Positions 32,724 through 42,746 of a DNA stretch of 64,000 nt are shown here, in pieces (within the stretch, counting starts at the first letter, position 1; each line of letters starts with the position of its first letter). This DNA comes from Torymus aiolomorphi. Its lineage: Eukaryota > Arthropoda > Insecta > Hymenoptera > Torymidae. The notes beneath the pieces were generated by a model that saw only the letters and a program-made list of their open reading frames with translations, did no database searches and was not told the DNA's origin. The position numbers and the translations under genes were made by a program. The stretch lies in contig CM070877.1 in NCBI GenBank assembly GCA_036365515.1, positions 117,215,321 to 117,279,320 of the forward strand, given 5' to 3'.

Positions 32724-33374
32724 GGGAGGATCCAGACTGGCGCTGCGCGTACGATTCGCGGATGCGCGCTGCGAAGTATTCGGATCGTTCCGATCTTCCA
32801 ATTGGACAACTTCACGTTTGCACTTCACAGACGAGCGAAAAGAAGCCAATCTAAGTTCATTCTTTGTACAGTTATTCAGTTATTGACGCCTAGAATTGAA
32901 GTAAATAAAGAATTTGCAAAATGGAATTAGAAAAATTAAAAAAAGTTGCAAATTTGTTATATATTCAGCGTAATGTAATTAAACAACTGAGATTAATTAA
33001 AATGTATAAAAAAAAGCCTGTTAGAAGATGGTGGGTTAAGCCACATCTATATGCTACTTTACCATTTTGCAAATTCTTTATTTACTTCAATTCTAGGCGT
33101 CAATAACTGAATAACCTGCACAAAGAATGAACTTAGATTGGCTTCTTTTCGCTCGTCTGCGAACGTGAAATTGTCCAATTGGAAAATCGGAACGATGCGA
33201 ATACTCCGCAATCCGCATCGCGCGGATACGCGCGCATCCAACCAATGGCAGCTTGGCTCGAGCGGAATCGAGTAGAAAGAAAGATGATCTAGTCCGCTCG
33301 AGCCAAGCTGCTATTGGTTGGATGCGCAGCGCGCATCCGCGGATCGTACGCGCAGCGCCAGTCTGGATCCTCCC
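32724..33374. mobile_element. Palindromic Harbinger-like element, chain member 3
   Basis: Ends GGGAGGATCCAGACTGGCGC and GCGCCAGTCTGGATCCTCCC, flanked by TAA (32721-32723) and TTA (33375-33377). An inner palindrome (about 32730-33235) is centred on a fragment of a Harbinger coding sequence, and the right part repeats the palindromic GCTCGAGCGGAATCGAGT segment that also forms chain member 5. It looks like an internal deletion/inversion derivative of an autonomous element. Confidence 0.85.
32921..33063 (+). pseudogene. N-terminal fragment of a PIF/Harbinger transposase
   Basis: About 48 codons from ATG at 32921, with a basic Lys/Leu-rich start and KKKPVRRWWVKPHLYA. The RRWWVRP-type motif is characteristic of the N terminus of PIF/Harbinger (HARBI1-like) nucleases. 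The frame then runs into the opposite arm of the palindrome, so the rest, including the catalytic DDE region, is missing. The sequence just before the ATG is mirrored after the fragment, which means the 5' leader was duplicated in inverted orientation. Confidence 0.65.
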
Positions 33375-33377
33375 TTA

Positions 33378-33986
33378 GGATCTGTCTCCATGCCACCACA
33401 CACCACTACAATACGCCCGACCACACGCATAGTCCGGATGTTCCACTCCGTTCCCCCTCGTATACCAATTTACCGATTGAGTACAGAAGAATAACAAACG
33501 CGACTGCCTCTCTTTTCTATTACGCTGTCAGCGCTGTATTCTTTATTGCAAATCCCCAAAGAAAGGTGTATAAGTATAAAAAGGTGCATGTAAATTTATT
33601 GTTTTGGAGAAGATGAATCAAAATATAATCAGCATTTATTGTACACTTACGGTGTACTATACTTATGGTGTACTATTTGTATGCAAGTGGCACAAGCAAG
33701 GGTAGTTCATAATTAAATTTTCACAGCTCCTGATATGATTACAGTGGACAATAAATGATATTTTTATTCATCTTCGCCAAAACAATAAATAAGTACACCT
33801 TTCTTCGGAGATTTGCAATAAAGAATACAGCATTGACAGCGTAATAGAAAAGAGAGGCAGTCGCGTTTGTTATTCTTCTGTACTCAATCGGTAACTTGGT
33901 ATACGAGGGGGAACGGAGTGGAACATCCAGACTATGCGTGTGGTGGGGTGTATTGTAGTGGTGTGAGGTGACGTGGAGACAGACCT
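33378..33986. mobile_element. Foldback element, chain member 4 (uninterrupted copy of 8209-11172)
   Basis: Ends GGATCTGTCTCCATGCC and GTGGAGACAGACC, with arms of about 215 bp (CACCACACACCACTACAAT, GAGTACAGAAGAATAACAAA) and a 170-bp palindromic interior. TTA lies on both sides (33375-33377, 33987-33989). It shows the structure of the 8209-11172 copy before the giant palindrome entered it. No coding sequence. Confidence 0.87.
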
Positions 33987-33989
33987 TTA

Positions 33990-34179
33990 GGGAGGATCCA
34001 GACTGGCGCTGCGCGTACGATCCGCGGATGCGCGCTGTGCGTCCAACCAATGGCAGCTTGGCTCGAGCGGAATCGAGTAGAATGAAAGATGATCTAGTCC
34101 GCTCGAGCCAAGTTGCTATTGGTTGGATGCGCAGCGCGCATCCGCGGATCGTACGCGCACCGTCAGTCTGGACTCTCCC
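33990..34179. mobile_element. Palindromic Harbinger-like MITE, chain member 5
   Basis: A 190-bp palindrome with ends GGGAGGATCCAGACTGGCGC and GTCAGTCTGGACTCTCCC, the same as member 3, flanked by TTA on both sides (33987-33989, 34180-34182). Inside, GCTCGAGCGGAATC mirrors TCCGCTCGAGC. It is a short deletion derivative of the member 3 family. Confidence 0.87.
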
Positions 34180-34182
34180 TTA

Positions 34183-35020
34183 CGCCGTGTTGCGCCTAGG
34201 CCGCGCTGTGCTGCGCGGTCCTCTGCTTGCGCTGGTCGATAGTTCCGTTTCTATATTCCATTGTTAATGGTACAATTCTAAAGATCTATGTCATACATCT
34301 ATCATTTTCATGGTCATGATCATGATTGAAGCCAAAATAAAAAAATTAGAAAAATGTGTAATTTCATTAAAGTTATTGAAATTGTTAAAAAAAATTTTTT
34401 ATCCAAGATAGTGATAATAGAATCAGTGCTAAATTAGTCAGAAACTGGTTTTATAATCAAAACAAGAGATATTTCCAGTATTATGCCCACCCATATTCAA
34501 TATTTGCAATTTGATAAAAAAAGATGTAGATGAATTTTTTAAAAATATTGTAAATATGACAAATCAAAATCTTAAATGTAATGAAGTATATGATGCAATT
34601 AATCATATTAAAAATAAGTATAGTTACAACAAATTAGAGAAATTATTCAATATTTATATTGATATATTTAAGAAAACTTATAAGGTTAAATGTTAATTAC
34701 AAGTCGACGTTAATATTGTACTTTCTTCAGACTATGTTAATAATGAACGAGATTGAATATTTATATTGATATATTTATATTGATATTTTTCTTATGTGCA
34801 TGAGAACTTTATAAATTTTTAGAGGTTCTATTTTAAAAATATAATATATATCCATCTTAATATAATTTTATATTATTTAAGAGGATTTTTTTTATTAATT
34901 ATTGGTATTATTTTTATTCATCAATAGCTGTATTTTCCAATGTTCTAATCAATTTTATAATTCGTAGTATAACATATCAATTGGGTCTTGTGTTTTCTTT
35001 CTCGGCTTAAAATACTTTTG
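34183..35020. other. Intergenic, AT-rich
   Basis: A GC-rich 70 bp (GCCGTGTTGCGCCTAGGCCG) that may be the tail of another MITE is followed by AT-rich DNA. A 61-codon frame at 34511-34696 is Lys/Asn-rich with no recognisable domain. No gene is supported. Confidence 0.45.
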
Positions 35021-35028
35021 TTTTTGAA
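35021..35028 (+). repeat. 8-bp TSD TTTTTGAA of the hAT element, left
   Basis: An identical octamer lies at 36514-36521, directly outside the inverted CAGGGCCG/CGGCCCTG ends. Confidence 0.92.
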
Positions 35029-36513
35029 CAGGGCCGAACTACGGGATTTACCGCCTCTACGCCAAGCATCTTGTGCCGCCCCATGTAAGGGGAGTAAAAT
35101 TATAAAAAATCGATTAAAAAATTTTCACCGGGGGGATATGAGGTCCACGCATATAAGGGAGTCATGTAGACATAAAAAATAAGCAAAACGGTTATTTAAA
35201 TAATTTTTAAACCCAAGTAGCCGGGGAATATGAGGTCCACGCATATAACGGAGTCATGTAGACATACAAAAATAAGCAAAACGGTTATTTAAATAATTTT
35301 TAAACCCACGTAGCCGGGGGATATGAGGTCCGCGCATATAAGGGAGTCATGTAGACATAAAAAAATAAGCAAAACGGTTATTTAAATAATTTTTAAACCC
35401 TAGTAGCCGGGGGATAGGTCCACGCATATTAGGGAGTATTGTAGACGTAAAGAAATAAGCAAAACGGTTATTTAAATAATTTTTAATACAAGTAGCCGGG
35501 GGATATGAGGTCCACTCATATAAGGGAGTTACGTATACGTGCGACGTAAGCAATACTTTTATTTCAAAAATTCTTAACCTCTATAATTCAAGTCCCTTAC
35601 ATGCGTGGAGCTCGCATCCCACGGCAATCTGGTTTTAATAATTATTTAAATAATCGTTTTGTTTATTTTTTCATGTGTACATGACTCCCTTATACCCATG
35701 CGTGGACCTCATATCCCCCGCCTACTTATTAGTTTTAAAAATTATTCAAATAATCGTGTTGCTTATTTTTTCATGTCTACATGACTCCCTTATAAGCGTG
35801 ATGGATCTCATATCCCCCGCCTACTTGGGTTTAAAAATTGATTAAATAGTTGTCTTGCTTATTGTTGTACGTCTACGTAACTCCGTTATATGCGTGGACC
35901 TCGCGTCCCCCGGGTACTTGGGTTTAATAATTATTCAAATAATCGTTTTGCTTATTTTTTCATGTCTACATGACAATTCCTTATATGCGTGGACCTCATT
36001 TTCCCCGCCCACTTGGGTTTAAATATTATTTAAATAATCGTTTGTCTTATTTTTTCATGTCTGCATGACTTCCTTATATGCGTGGACCTCATATCCCCCG
36101 CCTACTTGGGTTTAAAAATTGTTTAAATAATTGTCTTGCTTATTTTTGCACGTCTACGTAATTCCCTAATATACGTGGACCTCGCGTCCCCCGGCTACTT
36201 GGGTTTAAAAATTATTCAAATAATCGTGTTGCTTATTTTTTCATGTCTACATGACGCTCTTATAAGCGTGGACCTTATATCCCCCACCTACTAAATTTTT
36301 CTATCGTTCAACTGAGATAATTATTTAAAAAACAACCATTTTTTAGTTAAAGGCGATAAAAAGTATGTAGAAAATAAAATTCTAATGCATAACTTTTTGC
36401 CAATATTTTTAAGTTTGTGCCTCATGGGTTTGGGATTTTTGAGATTCTGCCGCCCCCCAGATGCTGCCGCCCCTACGCCATGCGTTGGTGGCGTAGGCGG
36501 TAATACGGCCCTG
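35029..36513. mobile_element. hAT-type palindromic element of 93-bp repeats, copy 2
   Basis: Ends CAGGGCCG and CGGCCCTG are flanked by 8-bp direct repeats TTTTTGAA, diagnostic of the hAT superfamily. The interior is a mirror array: about five 93-bp units in one orientation (35128-35530), then a junction, then about seven in the other (35580-36290). The right 230 bp (ATTTTTCTATCGTTCAACTG through CCATGCGTTGGTGGCG) is shared with copy 1. The left end differs (AACTACGGGATTTACCGCC), so the ends are imperfect. No transposase is encoded; mobility would depend on a source elsewhere. Confidence 0.9.
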
Positions 36514-36639
36514 TTTTTGAACTGTCCGTCATCTAAACTATCCCTTCATTTATTTAACTTTTCATTTTGGAGCATATACACATCGTCCGTGATTTATAAA
36601 TATCATAGACATACAACTGCTCATTTTTTTGTAAGAATA

Positions 36640-36740
36640 TACGAAAGGAACGGAACGGCAGAGCTAAGCTTCAGCGCAGCGGCAGCACGACGCAGCACGG
36701 TGCGGCACAGCGCAGCGCGGCACTTATGTACATTCACCCT
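36640..36740. mobile_element. Right arm of a GTGAATGTACA-family MITE
   Basis: CAGCGCAGCGCGGCACTTAT then GTACATTCACCC followed by TTA (36741-36743) is the complement of the arm at 30555-30600. The upstream GCAGCGGCAGCACGACGCAG is the GC-rich arm. The left mate is not clear. Confidence 0.6.
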
Positions 36741-36759
36741 TATGGAGACAGTCCCTTAT

Positions 36760-36922
36760 ATATCGTCGCGCGGTACGAAGAAAAGCCAACTTAGAAAAGC
36801 CAGACAAAGAAAAGCCAGTTTCGCGAAGAAAGCCAAAGAATGGGCACTTTTTTGGCGCGAAACTGGCTTTTCTTCGTCTGGGTCTTCTAAGTTGGCTTTT
36901 CTTCGTACCGTGCGACGATATA
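36760..36922. mobile_element. Palindromic MITE (AAAAGCCAACTT)
   Basis: Left arm TATCGTCGCGCGGTACGAAG, AAAAGCCAACTTAGAAAAGC; right arm TTCTAAGTTGGCTTTT, CTTCGTACCGTGCGACGATA. A Lys/Ser/Arg-rich frame on either strand is a by-product. Confidence 0.82.
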
Positions 36923-36933
36923 AGTATAACGTC

Positions 36934-37136
36934 CTTTCCACATGGAGTGCGTCGTGCGCCGTGCGTCGTGCGCCGCCGTTCCGATCGCTTGAATACAGCA
37001 ACTCTATGCTGATTGGTTAATTCTCTTTCACCATCTAGTTTCGTCAAAGGAATTAACCAATCAGCATACAGTTGGTGTATTCAAGCGATCAGAACGCGGC
37101 GCACGACGCGACGCACGGCGCACGACATGTGAAAAA
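36934..37136. mobile_element. Palindromic MITE (GTGCGTCGTGCGCC)
   Basis: ACGTCCTTTCCACATG on the left and CATGTGAAAAAGACGT on the right. The arms continue with CGTCGTGCGCCGTGCG, TCCGATCGCTTGAATACA and ATGCTGATTGGTTAATTC, each with its complement on the other side. It directly follows the preceding MITE. Confidence 0.85.
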
Positions 37137-38171
37137 GACGTAAAAGCTCGGACACTTAAGAAGAAACAGGGCCCTTATTACGAAATTATTTCACGATGAG
37201 AAGGGAATTGGTGAGAATCGACTAAAAATGGAGTTGTGCGCATGCGCGAACATGATGTTTTTAGGTTTGAAAGTACTTTTTCAAACATTTTAGGTGAGAC
37301 AAACCGCATGACTTGAGTGAGAAGGTGAGTTGTAAGAGATAATGCTTTCTCCTATGCTTCTGTTTTATCTCACTCGATAGGAGAGAGAGAAATAATGAGT
37401 TCGTGATATGGTGAGATAATGAGTTGAGCGATTTGTCTCCTATGCCATTTTTTTTACACGCGATGGGAGAAAGGAAATGAGTTGAAAAGTTGAAATCAAT
37501 TTGCTGCTATGTATTTATTTTATAATTTTTCAAATCTCTCACTACACTGGAAAGCACGAAAATTTAAAATTTTCATTTTTTAATAATTCTTGTACTCGGA
37601 AACAAATAAAGTATGTGTTTTTATAAAATTATAAAAAAAAAAATGAATTTTTTTCTCAAATTAACAACAGTGATGTTTAAAAATGTGATCTAAAAATAGA
37701 TTTTTATAATTTTATATAAACAAAGATTTTATTTTCAGACTTAATATCTTTCAGTAGATTACAAGAATAATTAAAAAATGAAAATTCGTAATTTTCGCGC
37801 TTTTCAGAGTAGTGGCAGATTGCACCAATCACTTTTTGAAGAGGATAATTGGATGGCGCGCTTGGATCGCATACACGGTTTTTTTTATCCTACTAGAGTT
37901 CGACACGCGCGCTTCGCGCGCTGATTTTCTTTTTTTTTATTTTGCTAATAATTTGTTAATAAAGCTATCAAAATGGTCAAGTATTTATGCAAATACATAT
38001 ATGTGGCTTCCAGGAATGACGACGTAACTACATTTTATGTGTTTTCGAGAAATTACCGTTTTAAAATTTCTGTCATTCATGAGTATCTACATAATGTACC
38101 TTGTGCATTAAGGTACCCAACTCTCAGCCAATCGGAGCCAATCTTCGGCTTCGATGCTTAGTGGTGGGCAA
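37137..38171. other. Intergenic with one transposon-end motif
   Basis: CAGGGCCCTTATTACGAAAT starts at 37167 and continues with GATGAGAAGGGAATTGGTGAG; an inverted match sits at about 50540-50589. Elsewhere the DNA is AT-rich apart from a CGCGCGCTTCGCGCGC hairpin near 37904. No gene was recognised. Confidence 0.5.
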
Positions 38172-38305
38172 ATTACATGCGTGGACCTCATATCCCCTGA
38201 CTACTGGGGTTTACAAGTTATTTAAATAATCGTTTTGCTTATTTTTTTATGTCTACATAACTCCCTTGCATGCGTGGACCTCATATCCTCCGCCTACTTG
38301 TACTA
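38172..38305 (-). repeat. Isolated 93-bp repeat units
   Basis: ATGCGTGGACCTCATATCCC near 38178 and GCGTGGACCTCATATCCTCC near 38272 enclose one unit and a half of the family that builds the hAT-type elements. No hAT ends are seen around it. Confidence 0.75.
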
Positions 38306-38316
38306 ATACATGTTTC

Positions 38317-38585
38317 GTAATTATAGTTTCAAAAAATTCTATTTTGTAATAGTTTGTTAAATAAATAATCCGGTTTAAATTAATTATTTCATTATTTTTG
38401 ATATCAGATTCGTGATTAGCAACCCCAAAAACAAAACATAATACAGTTCCGTAATTATAGTTTCAAAAAATTATATTTCTCAATAATTTGTTTAAATAAT
38501 TTTGTTTAAATTCATTATTACATTATTTTTTATATCAGATTCGTGATCACCGCCTATAAAAACCGCAAGTTTGTTGTATTTTGTG
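38317..38585 (+). repeat. 134-bp tandem duplication
   Basis: GTAATTATAGTTTCAAAAAA at 38317 recurs at 38451, and each copy runs through TATCAGATTCGTGAT. The two copies are diverged by point changes and small indels. Confidence 0.75.
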
Positions 38586-39653
38586 TCTCAGATTGAGCTA
38601 CATTTGAAAGCGGTAGTCCCGAGTATAGTGTAGGAGCTACATTTAATATTTGTTATTATAAAGTTAATTTAATCTAATAAATTATTTTGTGATTGTAACT
38701 TTTATTCTTGTAATAAAATATATTTAAATTGTAATTTTGATAGTTAAAAAATAGTTTATGTATATCTATATAGGAGTTTTAAAAACTTTAAACAAATATG
38801 TATTGCATTTATCCAATCTATAACCCTATAAATCTATATAGATGTAGAATGACCATCTTAAAAGTTTTGGTCACGTCATGAATTTTAATTTTAATCTAAG
38901 TTTTGCAATTAAAAAAATAGTTTAAATATAAAAAGTTTATTTTAAGAAATATACGATACGAGTTTTAAAAACTTTAGACAAATATGTGTTGCATTTATCA
39001 ATATCAAATCTGTTAAAATAGTGATAAGCGTCATCAGGAACTTGACAAAGTATGGTCATTTGCTTCATATTTTCGACGGTCTTAAGACGGTCGCATGACC
39101 GTCTTATGACGCGCGTCACAGTCACGTTGCATCTCTGCGCATGCAACACGGCGCAACATCTGAATGTATACGCCTCTTTAATATTATTATATTACAAATG
39201 CAATAATTACAATAATGTAATATACAACAACATGTCAACATAATACAAAATACAATTTACATATTACTACAATATTTGTATTCAAAACTTAATCTAGTTC
39301 GCATTTAAAACTCTAGTCCCTCTAACTTTAGCAGACGCAATTGATGCGATTCGAGATTTTCGAGATATACTTCGAGATTTTCGAGAAAAAATCAACATGG
39401 CGCCGAAAATGTCTGGTTGCATTTTATATAGAGGGACCACAATCCATCCTTCGTTTTTACTTCGTTTATCCATTTCATAAATACTTTTTTAGCTGGTAAG
39501 ATAAAGCAGATAAATATACACTATACACCATTTTTTTTTCATTTTTTATTCTCTAAAACAACTTATTCTCATACCATTCGAATAAAATAAATATCCTAAC
39601 CTATAAAAGCACACATTAAGAAGGGATAGCCTGCGAAGGCTACTCCCGCCAAA
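38586..39653. other. Intergenic, possibly including the LINE 5' UTR
   Basis: GAGTTTTAAAAACTTTA followed by ACAAATATGT and TTGCATTTATC is repeated near 38773 and 38961, a second old duplication. GACGGTCTTAAGACGGTC is palindromic near 39073. The LINE 5' end could begin anywhere from about 39300; no promoter or target duplication fixes it. Confidence 0.4.
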
Positions 39654-39879
39654 ATGTATTCCGAAGGCAATGATGGTCTTATGGATAAAAACGAAAACTA
39701 TACTCCAAAAACTTTTAAAAGGCATAATAATTGTACTGAAATACCATCAAAAACAGATAACAAGAGGCTCCACTTCGCCACCCTATCCAATATATCAAAT
39801 GTGAACACTTCACCAACCTCTCAAAATGACAATTCCTTACAAATTAGTCAACAATCCCAACCCACTCAACATCCAGATA
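39654..39879 (+). pseudogene. LINE ORF1, N-terminal piece
   Basis: ATG at 39654 sits in a good context (GCCAAAATG) and opens a polar, Asn/Ser/Thr-rich sequence (MYSEGNDGLMDKNE..., QNDNSLQISQQSQP) that ends at HPD, where a transposon entered at a TA. The reading frame continues at 42552 with PKITEYTSDIPPPYK, so this is the front of the gag-like ORF1. Confidence 0.75.
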
Positions 39880-40302
39880 GGGGAAGGCGGGGCATGGCGT
39901 GTCAGGTAGGTAAGTTTGGCACCCTCATATTTTTAATATTAATGAATGCAAAAAATATAATTTTTACATAAACCTAATTAGATATGCTTTTAGAATTTTC
40001 CTCTATACTTTTGAGATTATAGATAATGTTTAACATTTAATTTAATAAGATTGAAAATCGGTGCTTAGAAACAAGGTTGACTTCATTTTTAAGTTGCTTG
40101 GAGCAACGAGAAAATGATTTTTTTTCTAAATGAGACCAAACCTATTTGATAGTTTCAACTTTTATCTTTCAAGCCCTGTTTTTGTTTTTTTCAGAAAATC
40201 TTTATAAATAATATAATTAAAAAATGAAAATGGTATTAAAATGGGGCATGACGTGGCACCCTGGCGGGGCACGCGTGGCACACTCGGGCGTATCAGTGCA
40301 CC

Positions 40303-41745
40303 GCACAGTGGGAAAAAATGGACAAATGTAACTGCGAAAATTACGATAATATTGCCCAAAAATAAATAGCGGCGATAATATATTTTTAACGGAAAAATTG
40401 TAACTCTATCACTATTCGCTCGTCAACCCCCACTTTCGAGTTGTTTTCTAAGTAATGTTTTTAAAAGTTTATGGTTCTGCATCAGGTTCTGCCTCAAAAT
40501 AAATGCAAATTATACATATTTTTTTTAATATTATAGCCTCATTTTACTTGAGTTTGTGGTTTGTAGGTTTGTGTTTTATGGGTTTTATAGGTTTGCAGGT
40601 TTGGAGTTTGTGGGTTCTGGGTTCATAGGTTTAGGGTTTATGGGTTTAGGGTTGATGGGTTCAGGGTTTATGGGTTTAGGGCTTATGGGTTCAGGGTTTA
40701 TGGGTTTAGGGTTTATGGGTTTAGGGTTTATGGGTTTAGGGTTTATGGGTTTAGGGTTTATGGGCTTAGGGTTTATGGGTTTAGGGTTTATGGGTTTAGG
40801 GTTTATGGGTTTAGGGTTTATGGGTTTATGGGTTTAGGGTTTATGGGTTTAGGGTTTATGGGTTTAGGGTTTATGGGTTTAGGGTTTATGGGTTTAGGGT
40901 TTATGGGTTTAGGGTTTATGGGTTTAGGGTTTATGGGTTTAGGGTTTATGGGTTTAGGGTTTATGGGTTTAGGGTTTATGGGTTTAGGGTTTATGGGTTT
41001 AGGGTTTATGGGTTTAGGGTTTATGGATTTAGGGTTTATGGGTTTATGGGTTTAGGGTTTATGGGTTTAGGGTTTATGGGTTTAGGGTTTATGGGTTTAG
41101 GGTTCATGGGTTTAGGGTTCATGGGTTTAGGGTTTATGGGTTTAGGGTTGATGGGTTCAGGGTTCATGGGTTCAGGGTTCATGGGTTCAGGGCTTATGGG
41201 TTCAGGGTTTATGGGTTCAGGGTTTATGGGTTCAGGGTTTATGGGTTTAGGGTTTATGGGTTTAGGGTTTATGGGTTTAGGGTTTATGGGTTTAGGGTTT
41301 ATGGGTTTAGGGTTTATGGGTTTAGGGTTTATGGGTTTAGGGTTTATGGGTTTAGGGTTTATGGGTTTAGGGTTTATGGGTTTATGGGTTTAGGGTTTAT
41401 GGATTTAGGGTTTATGGGTTTAGGGTTTATGGGTTTAGGGTTTATGGGTTTAGGGTTTATGGGTTTAGGGTTTATGGATTTTGTGGGCTTGGCTTTGTTG
41501 GTTTAAGATTTATGTATTTATGTTTATCATTTATCAAGTAATTTATGTCTTTAGTCTACATTGCCTGTATAAATATCGTTATAAGGTCCGTACCTAACCT
41601 CAAAATTTTTATGAATACAAAAACATGATTTTCGCAGTGAGAGGTTGTTCTGAAGTATCCTCTGAATACGTATACCAATTTTGGTGAAGTTTCGTTGAGA
41701 ATTGAGTTGTCACAAGAATTTTGTCCATTTTTTCCCACTGTGCGC
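40303..41745. mobile_element. Nested TIR element containing the minisatellite
   Basis: CACAGTGGGAAAAAATGGAC on the left and GTCCATTTTTTCCCACTGTG on the right are perfect inverted repeats. They enclose the 15-bp array. Flanking bases (CACCG and CGCCG) do not give a clear duplication. Confidence 0.7.
40605..41490 (+). repeat. 15-bp minisatellite GGTTTAGGGTTTATG, about 57 copies
   Basis: The unit contains TTTAGGG, the plant-type telomere heptamer, plus TTTATGGG. Copies are nearly identical in the middle; C and G variants (TTCAGGGTTCATGGG) cluster near 41150-41240, and 8-bp slips (GGGTTTATGGGTTTATGGG) occur at about 40825, 41043 and 41385. Because 15 is divisible by three, each block stays open as a Met-Gly-Leu-Gly-Phe repeat; these frames are not genes. 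Confidence 0.95.
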
Positions 41746-42551
41746 CGCGGCGGCCGCCGAGCGAAGTGATGTAACCTACAAACCAAAAATGGAGCAAGAT
41801 GGGTTAACAACTACGCAGTGCAATAATTTAGTTTTAAGTAGTTTTTAGTTTCAATTATTACATTAATAAGTAAATAACGATTATTTCGACTGCGTATTAA
41901 GTTATAGAGTAGAAAAAACAAGTAAGGAAGGAATCAATTGTAGATACTCAAACTGCCTTTTTCAATGGTCAGGTAGTTCAAATATGCTACATAGATGAAA
42001 ATGATGCGAAATCTTTAAATTTAAACTTATTGTAATAATAATGATAATTTGTTAATCAAACAAAAGTATTATGTTGTGATCATATTTATAAGAAGGAATT
42101 TATAATATAAAATCATTTATTAAAATGTAATAATTTATTTTAAAATAAAAATTGTTATGTTCCTTAATAAAAATAAAATTTTAAATTTTAAATAGACTGA
42201 TTAATTATTTGATTTTTGAAAATTTTATTATGGCATAATTATTAAAGTATTAATTACTGGAAAAAAGAATTGAAAAATACCTATAGTAAAATATTAAATT
42301 TGACCGTGCCATGCGTGCCCCGTCGGGTGCCACAATCCACCCGCCGGTGGGGCACGTAGAGCATTTTTTTCAGAATTTCTTTTCTGTATTTTATCAATAA
42401 TTAAAAGAAAATGAAAAAAAAGTTAATAGTTTATTTTATTTTATTTTTTTCTGATCTAATTATTCCGTTTTTGTACATTTTGAAATAATACACGGTTTAG
42501 TTGTTATTTTTAATCAAAGTTAGGGTGTCACACGTGCCCCGCCCTCTCCTA

Positions 42552-42746
42552 TACCTAAAATCACAGAATACACTAGCGATATTCCCCCACCTTATAAAAT
42601 AATTGTCCAACCAGCTAAATCTGATTCTACTACTAATGAACTCACTGATCAAAGAATTTTTCCCATTAATATAGCCAGGTTAATCACTCCTATTCTCCCA
42701 GATAAATCTATAGATGAAATCAAAAGGGCTGGCAGAAATAAAATAG
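42552..42746 (+). pseudogene. LINE ORF1, second piece
   Basis: The frame continues from HPD/I with PKITEYTSDIPPPYKIIVQP, then DQRIFPINIARLI and IDEIKRAGRNKI before the palindrome. This is the region upstream of the RNA-binding domain of ORF1 in I-like LINEs. Confidence 0.75.

Larger units (their letters stand above)
39880..42549. mobile_element. TA-flanked TIR element inside LINE ORF1
   Basis: Imperfect inverted ends GGGGAAGGCGGGGCATGGCG and CGTGCCCCGCCCTCTCC, with TA on both sides (39878-39879 and 42550-42551). Removing the element and one TA restores ORF1 continuity, which fixes the borders. GGGGCACGCGTGGCAC-like words recur near both ends (40257-40280, 42310-42355). An inner pair, CACAGTGGGAAAAAATGGAC at about 40303 and its complement near 41724, marks a second, nested TIR element that holds the minisatellite. 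There is no transposase. TA duplication suggests a Tc1/mariner-like mechanism, but this rests on two bases. Confidence 0.8.

Noticed and set aside
40556..41393. Three consecutive Met-Gly-Leu-Gly-Phe repeat frames
   Set aside because: The 15-bp minisatellite has no stop in this frame; no flanking coding sequence or promoter.
40605..41490. True telomere or chromosome end
   Set aside because: The unit is 15 bp with interspersed TTTATGGG, internal to a nested transposon and flanked by LINE sequence on both sides.
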